NCBI GenBank assembly: GCA_964408185.1
Contig: CAYOYK010000026.1
Coordinates: 1 to 30,305 of the forward strand
Length of the DNA stretch: 30,305 nt
Direction: 5' to 3'
Source: CAYOYK01 sp964408185
GTDB taxonomy: Bacteria > Bacillota > Clostridia > Christensenellales > Aristaeellaceae
Part shown: one piece after another, positions 14,954 to 23,529 of the stretch
How positions within the stretch are numbered: position 1 is the stretch's first letter
Layout: the number at the start of each line of letters is the position of its first letter
Program-made: the position numbers and the translations under genes
Notes under the pieces: model-generated
What the model saw: only the letters and a program-made list of their open reading frames with translations
What the model was told of the DNA's origin: nothing
The model's database searches: none

Positions 14954-17316
14954 GCGCCCGTCTCCCTTCTCCATACCGAAATCGAATCCAGCGGGCAGTC
15001 GACCGTGATTTCGCACGGGCCGATTTGGCGCTCGCCGGTGAAAAAATCGCTCCAAACGCCCCGCGGCAGATACACGCCGCGCCGCTCGGTGTGCGGCTGT
15101 GTGATCGGCGCGACAAGCAGCTCGCGGCCGAGCAGGTACTCGTCGCTGATCGACCAAACGCGCGCGTCGTCCGGGAAGTCCACGCACAGATGCGCCATCA
15201 TCGGGCGCGCGGCGCGCACACATTCCTGCGCCTCCCGCCAAAGGTAGGGCCGCAGGCTTTCGCGGAGCCGCGCGAAGCGGCAGCCGATCGTGAGCAGGCG
15301 CTCGTCGCCGTACTGCTCGGCGAGGTTCCACGGGCTGCGGTCGTTGTTGGCGACGCGCTCGCCGCCGTATTGGCCGCCGCGCGGCTCGGAGTGCCATTGC
15401 ATCACCGGCGCAAAGCAGCCCATGGCGGTTGCGCGGAGGTACAGCTCCGGCTCCGGCAACGGCCCCGCAAAGCCGCCGATATCAAAGCTCCAGAAGATCA
15501 GCCCGCTCAGCCCGGCGGACAGTCCGGCGCAAAGCTGCGCTTGCAGCTCGCCCCACTCGCTCTTCTGGTCGCCCGACCAGTGAATGGGCTGCGTCTGCGC
15601 GCCCGCATAGCCCGCGCGGCTGAAGGTCACGCCGTTTACGCCGTGCTCGCGCAGAAACGCCTGATACGCGCCGACGTACTGCGACGGATACAGGTTGTGC
15701 GCCGCGCGGCCGCTCATGCCGCTGAACAGGCGCGCGTTCTTCTCAAACAGGAACTCGCCGCCGTCGGTCTTGAAGCCCTCCACGCCCATTGCCAGCAGCG
15801 GCTCGCGCTTGGCAAACCACCATCGCACGGCCTCAGGGTTGGTAAAATCGGGCAGAAGGCTGTGGTGGAACCAGTTCTCGGTGATACGATACGGGCTGCC
15901 GTCCTCGCTGAGAACCGCGTAGCCGCGCTCGACGGCCTCGCGCTCGTCCTGCCGAAGCTCCTCGCACGGCGCGCCGTCCCACTCGTGCTTGATGACGGGG
16001 ATCTGCCACAGCAGCAGGTGCAGCCCGCTTTCACGGATGCGCCGCACCAGCGCCGCCGGGTCGCGCCAATGGGACGGATGCCACCGATAGAACGTCTGCT
16101 CGTCGCTCCACTGTTCCAGTACCATCACGCTTGCCGGATACTGGTATCGCTTCAGCGCGGCAAGCTGCGCGTCCACCTCGTCGTCGCTGTTCCAGCCGTT
16201 GCCGCTGATCCACACGCCAAACGCCCATTCCGGCGGCAGCACGGGCTTGCCCGTCAGGCCGGAATACTGCGCAAGCAGCTCGGCGGGCGTGCCAAACAGC
16301 AGGCGCGCGCTCATCAGGCAGGGGCTCTCCGTTTCCTGCTCAAAGGCGCATTCCGCGCCGAAGCGCAGGGCGACCGGCAGCGAGGTTTCCCAGCAGCAGC
16401 CCCATCCGGCCTCGGTAAAGAAGAACGGCACAGGCAGGTACGTTTCGCCGCCCTGATGCGTAAATTTCTCGGTAACGCAGCCGTCGGCGGAGCGGCCGTA
16501 CTGGTCAACGCTGTCAAAGCGTTCGCCGGTGCCCATCACGTGGCGGGCGCTCATTGCGCCCTCCAAGCGGACGCGGCGCACCGTTCCTTGCACGTTGCGC
16601 CGCACAACGCAGGCGGTCAGCGTCAGCAGAGGTTCACTTAACCGTTTAAGTTGGCAAATAAAGTCCGCGCCGGTTTCAAGCGTCCTATCCTCCGCGAGTA
16701 GCAGGCGGGCGCGGCGCGGCGCGGCGCTCGCACATGCGTCGCTTGCGGGCACGTCGCTTACGGACGCACCGCTTGCAGTCGCGTCACTTGTGGGCGCACT
16801 GCTCGAAGATGCACCGCTCGCGCACGCATCGCTTGAAGGCGCACCGCTTGCGCACACACCGCTTGCGGGCACACCGCTTGCGCATGCGGCTTGCTCCAGC
16901 CGGAAGGAGCCGTCGCAGGCAAACGTGAGCCGCAGATCGTCGGCCAGCCGCAGCGACAGCCCGTCGGGCGTTTCGTGGGCGGCCTCGCGCGCCGTCAGGC
17001 GCTCCTGCGTCAGCACCTCAAAGGAGAAGCGCGGCGTGCGCTCGCCGCCCGCCTCAATCTGGTAGGATACGGCCTGCGGCCTGTCAAAGCTGCCCAGCGA
17101 GAACGAAAACCAACGGCGCTCGCCATCAACGCCGGTTTGACGGCCGAAGAGATCGGCCGCGCCGGAGGCCGTCTCCATGCGGAGCGTCGGCGTCGCGTCG
17201 CTGCGGTCCAGCCGACAATGGACGGTTACGTCCTCGCCGCAAAGCGGCTGCTCAGGAGAACGGGCAAAGCCGCTGGCCTCAAAGGGCGTCAGGGATTCCC
17301 CAAGATGCTTGATCAT
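14950..17316 (-). CDS. GH31 family alpha-glycosidase
   Basis: A 788-residue family-31 glycoside hydrolase without signal peptide. The N-terminal beta-sandwich covers about 1-350 and the (beta/alpha)8 barrel about 360-680. Nucleophile D518 lies in GFKTDGGEF and acid/base D583 in IHWSGDQKSEW, followed by FWSFDIGGF. Family members cleave alpha-glucosidic, alpha-xylosidic, alpha-galactosidic or sulfoquinovosyl bonds; the substrate here is open, but pairing with GH65 suggests an alpha-glucoside. The ATG at 17316 overlaps the lacI stop (ATGA) and has AAGGGGATG in front, so it is preferred over one at 17346. Two oddities lie in the N-terminal domain: a ten-unit pentapeptide repeat (about 146-195) and a LacI-operator look-alike at codons 223-227. 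Confidence 0.93.
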   Translation of the reverse strand: MIKHLGESLTPFEASGFARSPEQPLCGEDVTVHCRLDRSDATPTLRMETASGAADLFGRQTGVDGERRWFSFSLGSFDRPQAVSYQIEAGGERTPRFSFEVLTQERLTAREAAHETPDGLSLRLADDLRLTFACDGSFRLEQAACASGVPASGVCASGAPSSDACASGASSSSAPTSDATASGASVSDVPASDACASAAPRRARLLLAEDRTLETGADFICQLKRLSEPLLTLTACVVRRNVQGTVRRVRLEGAMSARHVMGTGERFDSVDQYGRSADGCVTEKFTHQGGETYLPVPFFFTEAGWGCCWETSLPVALRFGAECAFEQETESPCLMSARLLFGTPAELLAQYSGLTGKPVLPPEWAFGVWISGNGWNSDDEVDAQLAALKRYQYPASVMVLEQWSDEQTFYRWHPSHWRDPAALVRRIRESGLHLLLWQIPVIKHEWDGAPCEELRQDEREAVERGYAVLSEDGSPYRITENWFHHSLLPDFTNPEAVRWWFAKREPLLAMGVEGFKTDGGEFLFEKNARLFSGMSGRAAHNLYPSQYVGAYQAFLREHGVNGVTFSRAGYAGAQTQPIHWSGDQKSEWGELQAQLCAGLSAGLSGLIFWSFDIGGFAGPLPEPELYLRATAMGCFAPVMQWHSEPRGGQYGGERVANNDRSPWNLAEQYGDERLLTIGCRFARLRESLRPYLWREAQECVRAARPMMAHLCVDFPDDARVWSISDEYLLGRELLVAPITQPHTERRGVYLPRGVWSDFFTGERQIGPCEITVDCPLDSISVWRRETGA
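16636..16651. promoter_or_regulatory. Intragenic LacI-type operator in the GH31 gene
   Basis: ACTTAACCGTTTAAGT is a palindrome with 7 of 8 possible pairs and a central CG. It matches the promoter operator (18385-18400, ACTTAAGCGTTTCAGT) at 14 of 16 positions in the same orientation, and fits the general LacI-family core AANCGNTT. It sits 1.75 kb into the operon. Its codons (CTT AAA CGG TTA AGT) are unusually A/T-rich for this gene. Confidence 0.55.
16736..16885 (-). repeat. Ten tandem 15-bp units inside GH31
   Basis: Ten consecutive 15-bp units, consensus on the plus strand GCACCGCTTGCGGGC, run from 16736 to 16885 without phase change. Units 8 to 10 are nearly identical and the left units more divergent. 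They encode pentapeptides of the form (C/P/S/T)-(A/S)-S-(G/D/S)-(A/V), giving a Ser/Ala/Gly-rich stretch in a loop of the N-terminal domain. Unit length is a multiple of three, so copy-number change would keep the frame. Confidence 0.9.
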
Positions 17317-18359
17317 GCGTTCATCCCCTTCGGCGGCGCGTTCCATTTGGCGACCGAGTCGCGCTCAACCAAATGAATGGGCAAAATGGATTCCTGCTTG
17401 CCCTGCTTGCCGCCCAGCGCGTCCAGTATCATCTCGACCGCCGCGCGTCCCTTCCCCGCGATGTCCTGATGGACTGTCGTCAGCGACGGGTCGCTCAGCT
17501 GGGCAAGGTTCACATCGTCAAAGCTGACGATGGAAAAATCGTCCGGCACCCTCCGTCCCAAGCGGTGAAGCCCCTTGAGCAGCCCTACGCCCAGAATATC
17601 GGCGGCGGCGAAGGCGGCGGTTTCCGCGTCGCCGCGCTCGCGCATCTCATCGGCGACGGCCTGCGCAAAATCGAGGGCGACGTTGCCGAGGTAGAGCTGC
17701 TTTTCGTTGAGGGAAAGCCCAGCCTTGTTGAGCGCGTCCATGTAGCCCAAAAAGCGCTTCTGCATAACGCCCTGCTCGCTGATGCTGCCCGCGACAAACG
17801 CGATGCGCCGATGTCCCTGCTCAATCAGGTAGCGCGTGGCCATTTCGGCGCCAAAGCGATCGTCGATGCCGATGGTGTGAAAGACGGGATCCTTGACGTA
17901 GGTATCAATCAGCACCACGGGCACGGATAGCTGGTGCAGCTCGTCAAGATCGCGGCTGGGATAGGAGCCGACGATGATGATGCCGTCCACGCTGCGGTTG
18001 CGCGCGATGTGGATGTAGCCTTGGTTCGGCTCCGTGCCCGATAGCAGCAGGTGATAGCCGCTTTTGCGCGCCGTATATTCCACCGAGGAAAGCAGCTCGC
18101 CGTAAAACGGATTGGAGAACATAAACTCCTTGCCGGGCTCGGTTTGCGGGATCACCACGCCGATCAGGTTGGTCTTGCGGCTGGAAAGGCTTCTCGCGTT
18201 GAGGTTGGGCACGTAGTTGAGATCGCGTACCGCCTGCTCGATGTGCGCGACGGTTTCGGGGCTGATGGATTGCGAGGCGGTTTTGTTGAGCACGTAGCTG
18301 ACGGTTGTGGTGGATACGCCCGCGGCCTGTGCCACATCCCGGATGCTTACGCGCTTCAT
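17313..18359 (-). CDS. LacI-family transcriptional regulator of the sugar operon
   Basis: A 348-residue repressor. The N-terminal helix-turn-helix and hinge (1-60: VSIRDVAQAAGVSTTTVSYVLN, then YVPNLNARSL) are classic LacI. The ligand-binding domain (about 62-335) starts with NLIGVVIPQ and has the usual GIDDRFGAEMATRYLIEQGHRRIAFV and FSIVSFDDVNLAQLSDPSLTTVHQD segments. It is the first gene of the operon it presumably controls, 24 bp after the operator at 18383-18402, so it would also limit its own synthesis. Its stop overlaps the GH31 start as ATGA. The inducer is probably the imported sugar or a breakdown product. Confidence 0.95.
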   Translation of the reverse strand: MKRVSIRDVAQAAGVSTTTVSYVLNKTASQSISPETVAHIEQAVRDLNYVPNLNARSLSSRKTNLIGVVIPQTEPGKEFMFSNPFYGELLSSVEYTARKSGYHLLLSGTEPNQGYIHIARNRSVDGIIIVGSYPSRDLDELHQLSVPVVLIDTYVKDPVFHTIGIDDRFGAEMATRYLIEQGHRRIAFVAGSISEQGVMQKRFLGYMDALNKAGLSLNEKQLYLGNVALDFAQAVADEMRERGDAETAAFAAADILGVGLLKGLHRLGRRVPDDFSIVSFDDVNLAQLSDPSLTTVHQDIAGKGRAAVEMILDALGGKQGKQESILPIHLVERDSVAKWNAPPKGMNA

Positions 18360-18382
18360 TGCAGTCCCTCGTTTCCCAACGC

Positions 18383-18402
18383 TTACTTAAGCGTTTCAGT
18401 AA
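18383..18402. promoter_or_regulatory. LacI-type operator at the sugar-operon start
   Basis: TTACTTAAGCGTTTCAGTAA is a 20-bp dyad with perfect outer arms (TTACT/AGTAA) and the LacI core AAGCGTTT. It overlaps the predicted transcription start of the operon, an ideal place for repression. Confidence 0.8.
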
Positions 18403-18406
18403 CCGA

Positions 18407-18435
18407 AGTATATACCCGCCGTACGCGCCTGTCAA
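18407..18435 (-). promoter_or_regulatory. Sigma-A promoter of the sugar operon
   Basis: On the minus strand a perfect TTGACA (18435-18430), a 17-bp spacer and TATACT (18412-18407). An A/T-rich near-palindrome (18443-18456, GGAAAAATATTTCC) lies just upstream and may act as an UP element. The start would fall near 18400, inside the operator. Confidence 0.85.
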
Positions 18436-18530
18436 GCGTTCCGGAAAAATATTTCCCCGATCGGCCAACCGCCGCCTTTGCGGCGCGGGGCGCGGCGTAC
18501 AAAGGCCTGCCCAAGGCGTTGCCCGGAGGG

Positions 18531-18559
18531 TTGATTAATCTGGAAAGGCATGGTATACT
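18531..18559 (+). promoter_or_regulatory. Promoter of the type I-E cas operon
   Basis: TTGATT (18531-18536), a 17-bp spacer and an extended -10 TGGTATACT (18551-18559) lead into a leader of about 54 nt before cas3. It is divergent from the sugar-operon promoter, with about 95 bp between the two -35 elements. That gap holds a GC-rich hairpin (18470-18485) and nothing else I can name. Confidence 0.8.
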
Positions 18560-18619
18560 ACATTTAGGAAAATCTGGAGCGAAATATCTTGATTGACAAA
18601 TAAAAGAAAGAGCAAGCAA

Positions 18620-21319
18620 ATGAACGCACGAATGTGGGTGATGGCCAAAACCCAGCCGGAGGACGAAACGCTGTGGCTGCCCCTGACATATCATCTGCGC
18701 GATACGCTGGGGGTCATGTCGTACCTTTTGTCGCATTGGGCAAGTCCGTCCATGAAGCGGGCAACGGGATTAAGCGAGGACGAGCTTGTCCGCGTCGCTC
18801 GGTTCTTGGCAATGACACACGATTTGGGCAAGTGTACGCCCGTGTTCCAACGCAAGATGCTTGGCGGCTTTCCGGAAATTGAATCCGCCATGGAGCGGGG
18901 CGGGCTGTGCGTTCGGCAGACATTTGAGCACGGGGGCCAAACGCCCCACGGCAAGGCCGGCGCGGAGCTTCTCCGGCAGGCCGGCTGCCCGCAATCGGTC
19001 ACGGTGGTGGTCGGCGCGCATCACGGCAGGCCGGAGGACGCGCTCGCCTATCCCATGGACAGCCTGAAGGACTATCCGCAGAACTACTTTGGCGACGGGC
19101 CGGAGGCGCGCGCGGCTTGGCGGAGGGCGCAGGCGGCTGTGATATCGGACGCGCTGGCGGAGGCCGACTTCGGGACGATGGCGGATGTATGCGAGCTCCC
19201 GATCCGCGCGCAGATGCTGACGACCGGCTTGCTCATCATGGCGGATTGGATTGCCAGCAACACAAAGTATTTTCCGCTGATCAGCCGTGACGATTCGCCC
19301 GACGGCTACGACGAGCGCCGGGTTGATCGAGCCGTGGAAAGGCTGGACCTGCCGGAGCCTTGGCAGGTAGAGGAGCATTGGCGCGCCCCGTCCTTCTTCC
19401 GCGATCGCTTTTCCTTTGCGCCCAACGGAATACAGCGGACTGTCGAAGAAACCGCGTCGACGATGCGCGGGCCGGGCGTGATGATTCTGGAGGCGCCCAT
19501 GGGCGCGGGCAAGACGGAGGCGGCGCTGGCGGCGGCGGAGATCCTGATGAATCGCTTTCATTTGGGAGGAATGGCCTTTTTTCTGCCCTCGCAGGCCACC
19601 AGCAACGCGATGTTCACCCGCTTGTCGGCATGGGCTTCGGCTCAGCCGGACGCGGAGCGGCTGACCATCCAGCTGGCCCACGCTATGGCGGACATGAACG
19701 ACGAGTTTGCCGCGCTATCGGAGGGAGCGGTGCGGGTAGAGGAGGACGCTTCCGCCAAGGACGCGCTGATGGTGCACGCCTTCTTTCGGGGACGCAAAAC
19801 CAACCTGCTGGCGGAGCTGGTAATCGGCACGGTGGATCAGCTGCTGATGGCGGGGCTGAAGCAGAAGCATGTGATGCTGCGGCACTTGGGGCTATCGGGC
19901 AAGGTGGTAATCGTGGACGAGTGCCATGCCTATGACGCGTATATGAACCGCTATTTGGACCGGGCGCTGGGCTGGCTGGGCGCTTACGGCGTGCCGGTGA
20001 TCCTGCTGTCCGCCACGCTGCCCTGCAAGCGCCGGGAGGAGCTGCTTGCGGCCTATCTCAACAAGCGCAGGCTGAACGACGCGGACGTCGCGTCCAGCGA
20101 GGATTATCCGCTGCTGACGTACAGCGACGGCGGCGCGGCGCGGATGCGGCGGATCTCCGCCGAGGGGGCGGAGCGCGCGGTGACCGTACAACGCGTCACG
20201 GAGGAGGGCCTCGCGGAGGAGCTCGAAACCGTCCTGAAGGCGGGAGGCTGCGCGGGGATCATCGTCAACACGGTGCGCAGGGTCGTCGAAATGGAAAAAA
20301 GGCTGCGGCTGCGCTACCCTCAGGCTGTCATTTTGGTGGATCATTCCCAGTTCCTGATGCCGGATCGGCTGGCCCATGAGCAGGAGATCCTGCGGCGCGT
20401 GGGCAAGCGCTCCACCCCGAAGGACCGCGCGGGCGTTGTGGTAATTGGCAGTCAGGTGCTGGAGCAGTCCCTCGATTTGGATTTCGATTTGCTGTGCACC
20501 GACCTGTGCCCAATGGATTTGCTGCTGCAGCGCGTGGGCAGGCTGCACCGACATTGTCGGGAGCGCCCGGAGGCCCTGCGGGAGGCGCGGTGCTTGGTGC
20601 TTCACGCGGACGCCGCGTCGTTGGAGAGCGGGGCAAAGGCGGTGTACGGCGCGTATCTGCTCATGCGGACCTGCGGTCTGCTGCCGGAGCGGATTCTCTT
20701 GCCCAAGGATATTTCCCCCTTGGTGCAGCGCGCCTATGACGAGGCGCGGTGGACGCCGGAGGCGGACGACGCGTACAGCGCGGCCAAGGACGAGTACCTC
20801 CTGCGGCAGCAGAAGCGGCGGGCAAAGGCGAAGGCCTTCTGCTTGGAGGCGACGGGACGCGAGGATGCCGAGGATACGCTGATTGATATGATGGCGCAGG
20901 CTCCCGGCATGACGGATCCGCAGGCGCAGGCTGCCGTGCGCGATGGCGTTGCGTCCATTGAGGTGCTGGTCGTGCGGCTGGAGGAGGGCGGCTGGGTGAC
21001 GCTGCTCTCCGGCGAGGGCAAGGGCATGCGCGTGCCCATCGATCGGGAGCCGGACAGGCGGGAGGCTCGCGCGATCTCTCGGCAGCGGCTGAGGCTGCCG
21101 GCGCGCTTCTCCATGCCGTGGAACGCGGATCGAACGATCGACGCGTTGCAGGCCGACACGGATGGCTATCTGGCGCAATGGCAGGGTTCGCCCCTGCTTG
21201 GGGGGGAGCTGTTCCTTCTGCTGGACGCGGAACGGACGCATGAGCTATGCGGAGTGCGGCTGACCTACGATGAGCGGGTCGGCCTGAGCGTAAAGGAGGA
21301 TGCGAATGGAAACGGCTGA
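18620..21319 (+). CDS. cas3: CRISPR-associated helicase-nuclease Cas3
   Basis: An 899-residue type I effector nuclease that unwinds and degrades DNA marked by Cascade. The HD nuclease domain (about 1-225) carries H25 and H67-D68 in MTHDLGK, and GAHHGRPED follows. The superfamily-2 helicase has Walker A at about 290 (APMGAGKTE), a DECH box at about 432 (VDECHAYD), LSATLP, and QRVGRLHRH at about 636. HD and helicase lie on one chain in the type I-E order. ATG 18620 has a modest AAGAAAGAG upstream; a TTG at 18593 in frame is a weaker option. The stop overlaps casA by 14 nt. All main motifs look intact. Confidence 0.96.
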   Translation: MNARMWVMAKTQPEDETLWLPLTYHLRDTLGVMSYLLSHWASPSMKRATGLSEDELVRVARFLAMTHDLGKCTPVFQRKMLGGFPEIESAMERGGLCVRQTFEHGGQTPHGKAGAELLRQAGCPQSVTVVVGAHHGRPEDALAYPMDSLKDYPQNYFGDGPEARAAWRRAQAAVISDALAEADFGTMADVCELPIRAQMLTTGLLIMADWIASNTKYFPLISRDDSPDGYDERRVDRAVERLDLPEPWQVEEHWRAPSFFRDRFSFAPNGIQRTVEETASTMRGPGVMILEAPMGAGKTEAALAAAEILMNRFHLGGMAFFLPSQATSNAMFTRLSAWASAQPDAERLTIQLAHAMADMNDEFAALSEGAVRVEEDASAKDALMVHAFFRGRKTNLLAELVIGTVDQLLMAGLKQKHVMLRHLGLSGKVVIVDECHAYDAYMNRYLDRALGWLGAYGVPVILLSATLPCKRREELLAAYLNKRRLNDADVASSEDYPLLTYSDGGAARMRRISAEGAERAVTVQRVTEEGLAEELETVLKAGGCAGIIVNTVRRVVEMEKRLRLRYPQAVILVDHSQFLMPDRLAHEQEILRRVGKRSTPKDRAGVVVIGSQVLEQSLDLDFDLLCTDLCPMDLLLQRVGRLHRHCRERPEALREARCLVLHADAASLESGAKAVYGAYLLMRTCGLLPERILLPKDISPLVQRAYDEARWTPEADDAYSAAKDEYLLRQQKRRAKAKAFCLEATGREDAEDTLIDMMAQAPGMTDPQAQAAVRDGVASIEVLVVRLEEGGWVTLLSGEGKGMRVPIDREPDRREARAISRQRLRLPARFSMPWNADRTIDALQADTDGYLAQWQGSPLLGGELFLLLDAERTHELCGVRLTYDERVGLSVKEDANGNG

Positions 21320-22937
21320 GTTCAACCTGCTTCGGGAACAGTGGATTCGCGTGATGCGGCCGGATTGCCAAGTGGAGCAATTGTCGCTGCCGGATGTGCT
21401 GGTGCGGGCGCGGGAATACCGCGCTTTGGCCGGAGAACTGCCAACGCAGGATGTTGCCGTGCTGCGCTTGCTGCTGGCGGTGCTGCACACGGTGTTTTCT
21501 CGCGTGGATGAGGACGGACGGGCCGCGCCGCTGGAAACGGCGGGCGACGCGCGGGAGCGCTGGAGGAGCCTGTGGGCGCTGAAGCAGTTCCCGGAGCGCC
21601 CGATCCGTGACTATCTGGCGCGGTGGGAGGATCGCTTTTGGCTGTTTCACCCGGAGAAGCCGTTTTATCAGGTGCTTGCGGCCGAAAAGGGGACGGAGTA
21701 CGGCGCGGCCAAGCTGAACGGCGAAATGTCGGAAAGCACCCACAAGACGCGGCTTTTCCCCATGCGCAGCGGCGCGGAGAAAAAAGCCTTGGATTACGCG
21801 GAGGCCGCCAGATGGCTGGTGGCGATCAACGCCTTTGACGATTCCTCCACGAAGGTTGGCACCGGCACCGGAGCGGGCTGGCCGGGGCGCTTGGGCAATC
21901 TTTGCGCGGTCGGCGAGAATTTGTTTGAAACCCTCATGCTGAACCTGACCCTGCTGCAGGACGGCAGGAACGTTTGGGAGGGCGAAAACAACCCGTATTG
22001 GGAGCAGCCGATGCGCGTGCTGCTGGACAAAAGGGAAATCGTTCAGCCGGATAACCAAGCGGAGCTGCTCACGCTCCAATCGCGCAGGCTGATTCTGAAA
22101 CGGGAAAACGGCAAGGTGGTTGGCTACTGCACGGCGGGCGGCGATTACTTTGAGGACGCCATGGCATTTAACGAGCAGCTGACGCTGTGGTACGCGCCGC
22201 AGGTAAAAAAAGGCCAAGCGCCTGTGTACATGCCAAGACGGCACGACCCAAGCCGCCAGATGTGGCGGGATTTTGGCTTTCTTGCCAATATGGCCCCGGA
22301 GGCGCATAAGCCCGGAGTCGTGCTGTGGATCGGCAGCATGCAGCAGAAGGGCTGTATGGATCGCAAGACCGTGCGCTTCCAATCGGTCGGGGCAAGGTAC
22401 GATGGCAAGGGCAGCTCTGTGATTGACGTGTTCAGCGACGCGCTGGATTTTCACGCGGATTTGCTTGACGAGCGCGCGGAGGACTGGGTGCGCATGGTGC
22501 AGGAGGTAATCAAGAGGTGCGAGGACGCTTCGTCTGTTGTGGGCAGGCTGGCGGACGGGCTGTGCAAAGCGGCCGGCGGCGAGCGTGACAGCGAGGCGCA
22601 GTACGCCAAGGAGCAGTATTTCTATCGGCTGGATCTGCCCTTCCGCCAATGGCTGCTGTCGCTTGATCCTGAGGCGGAGGGCGTCGAGCGTGAAACGGCC
22701 CGCGCCGACGCGGAGCGCGTCATGAAAAAGACCGCCTATGATATCGCCCGCCAGCTTGGCGCGCAGATGGTCGCGCAAGCCGGGGTCGCGGCCTTTGCGG
22801 GCCGAACGCTCATGGAGGGCCCTCCGGGAAAGAAAGAGCCGCGCCGGTACACCTCCCCGGAGGCGTATAACAACTTCCTGTATTGGATCAGACAGTGCTT
22901 TGAGATCAAAGCAGTAAAGGAGGCATTGAATGGATGA
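21306..22937 (+). CDS. casA: Cascade large subunit Cse1 (CasA, Cas8e)
   Basis: A 543-residue protein at the usual place after cas3. It begins EFNLLREQWIRV, as Cse1 proteins do. It has the glycine-rich loop GTGTGAGWPGRLGNL (about 185-200), in the region that reads the PAM in the family. Cse1 recognises the PAM, helps open the target and recruits Cas3. The start is ATG 21306, 6 bases after AGGAGG (21294-21299); the ATG at 21300 touches that site and is unlikely. Cse1 is the fastest-changing Cascade subunit, so the assignment also leans on gene order. The stop overlaps casB by 8 nt. Confidence 0.94.
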   Translation: METAEFNLLREQWIRVMRPDCQVEQLSLPDVLVRAREYRALAGELPTQDVAVLRLLLAVLHTVFSRVDEDGRAAPLETAGDARERWRSLWALKQFPERPIRDYLARWEDRFWLFHPEKPFYQVLAAEKGTEYGAAKLNGEMSESTHKTRLFPMRSGAEKKALDYAEAARWLVAINAFDDSSTKVGTGTGAGWPGRLGNLCAVGENLFETLMLNLTLLQDGRNVWEGENNPYWEQPMRVLLDKREIVQPDNQAELLTLQSRRLILKRENGKVVGYCTAGGDYFEDAMAFNEQLTLWYAPQVKKGQAPVYMPRRHDPSRQMWRDFGFLANMAPEAHKPGVVLWIGSMQQKGCMDRKTVRFQSVGARYDGKGSSVIDVFSDALDFHADLLDERAEDWVRMVQEVIKRCEDASSVVGRLADGLCKAAGGERDSEAQYAKEQYFYRLDLPFRQWLLSLDPEAEGVERETARADAERVMKKTAYDIARQLGAQMVAQAGVAAFAGRTLMEGPPGKKEPRRYTSPEAYNNFLYWIRQCFEIKAVKEALNG

Positions 22938-23529
22938 TCGAGCAAAGCTAGTCAGGCAGTATACGGCGTCCCGCCTGGCCGGCTGGAAAACGGAAAAGAA
23001 GGAAGGACGGCTGAAGGCGGAGCTGGCCAACCTGCGCAGAGGAGTAGGCCGCGCGCCGGGCGACCTGCCGGAGCTGTGGGGGCTGCTGTTTGCGGGCTTT
23101 CCTGAGGAGCTGATGAGCGCAACCGGCCAGCCCACCCCGGAGGAATGGGCGGTATCCACGGCGCTGACGCTGTATGCGCTGCATCAGCAGAGCAGGAGCG
23201 TGGGCGAACAATGCATGAACAAAGAGGGAGAGAGCTTGGGCCGCGCCATTGGCCGGCTGGTCAACAGCGAGGACGATCGGGAGCGTATACAGCGGCGGTT
23301 CAACGCCTTTGCAACCTCGGAGAATATGGGCGAGTGCGCGCATCATCTGCGCGGGCTGGTGCAGCTGCTTCGCGCCCAAGAGATTCCGCTGGATTATCCC
23401 GCGCTGGCCGCGGACCTGCTGCAATTCCAGCGTCCCGGCGGCGCGCAAAAGGCGCGGCTCCGCTGGGGACAGGATTTCTACCGTTACGGCAAAGAAACCG
23501 AAGAAGGAAAGGATGATCCCAATGCGTAA
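22930..23529 (+). CDS. casB: Cascade small subunit Cse2 (CasB)
   Basis: A 199-residue, mostly helical protein. The pattern LANLRRGVGRAPGDLPELWGLLF near the N-terminus and the basic RIQRRFNAF and LVQLLRAQEIPLDY segments fit Cse2, which forms the belly of Cascade and stabilises the displaced strand. AAAGGAGG (22917-22924) sets the start. It overlaps casA by 8 nt and cas7 by 8 nt, in standard type I-E order. Length is in the usual 160-200 range, at the upper end because of an acidic C-terminal tail. Confidence 0.93.
   Translation: MDDRAKLVRQYTASRLAGWKTEKKEGRLKAELANLRRGVGRAPGDLPELWGLLFAGFPEELMSATGQPTPEEWAVSTALTLYALHQQSRSVGEQCMNKEGESLGRAIGRLVNSEDDRERIQRRFNAFATSENMGECAHHLRGLVQLLRAQEIPLDYPALAADLLQFQRPGGAQKARLRWGQDFYRYGKETEEGKDDPNA

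Noticed and set aside
12971..15247. A 758-codon open frame on the plus strand, antisense to GH65
   Set aside because: It is Arg/Ala/His-rich with no domain, no ribosome binding site and lies wholly opposite a gene with clear catalytic motifs. Long shadows are expected at this GC content.
18593..18619. TTG start for cas3 giving nine more residues
   Set aside because: GGAG lies about 13 bases before the TTG, which is too far to be convincing, and ATG 18620 fits as well or better. It cannot be excluded fully.
20661..23159. An 832-codon open frame on the minus strand, antisense to cas3, casA and casB
   Set aside because: It spans three overlapping genes of a known operon, its composition is Arg/Pro/Ala-rich and it shows no recognisable domain.
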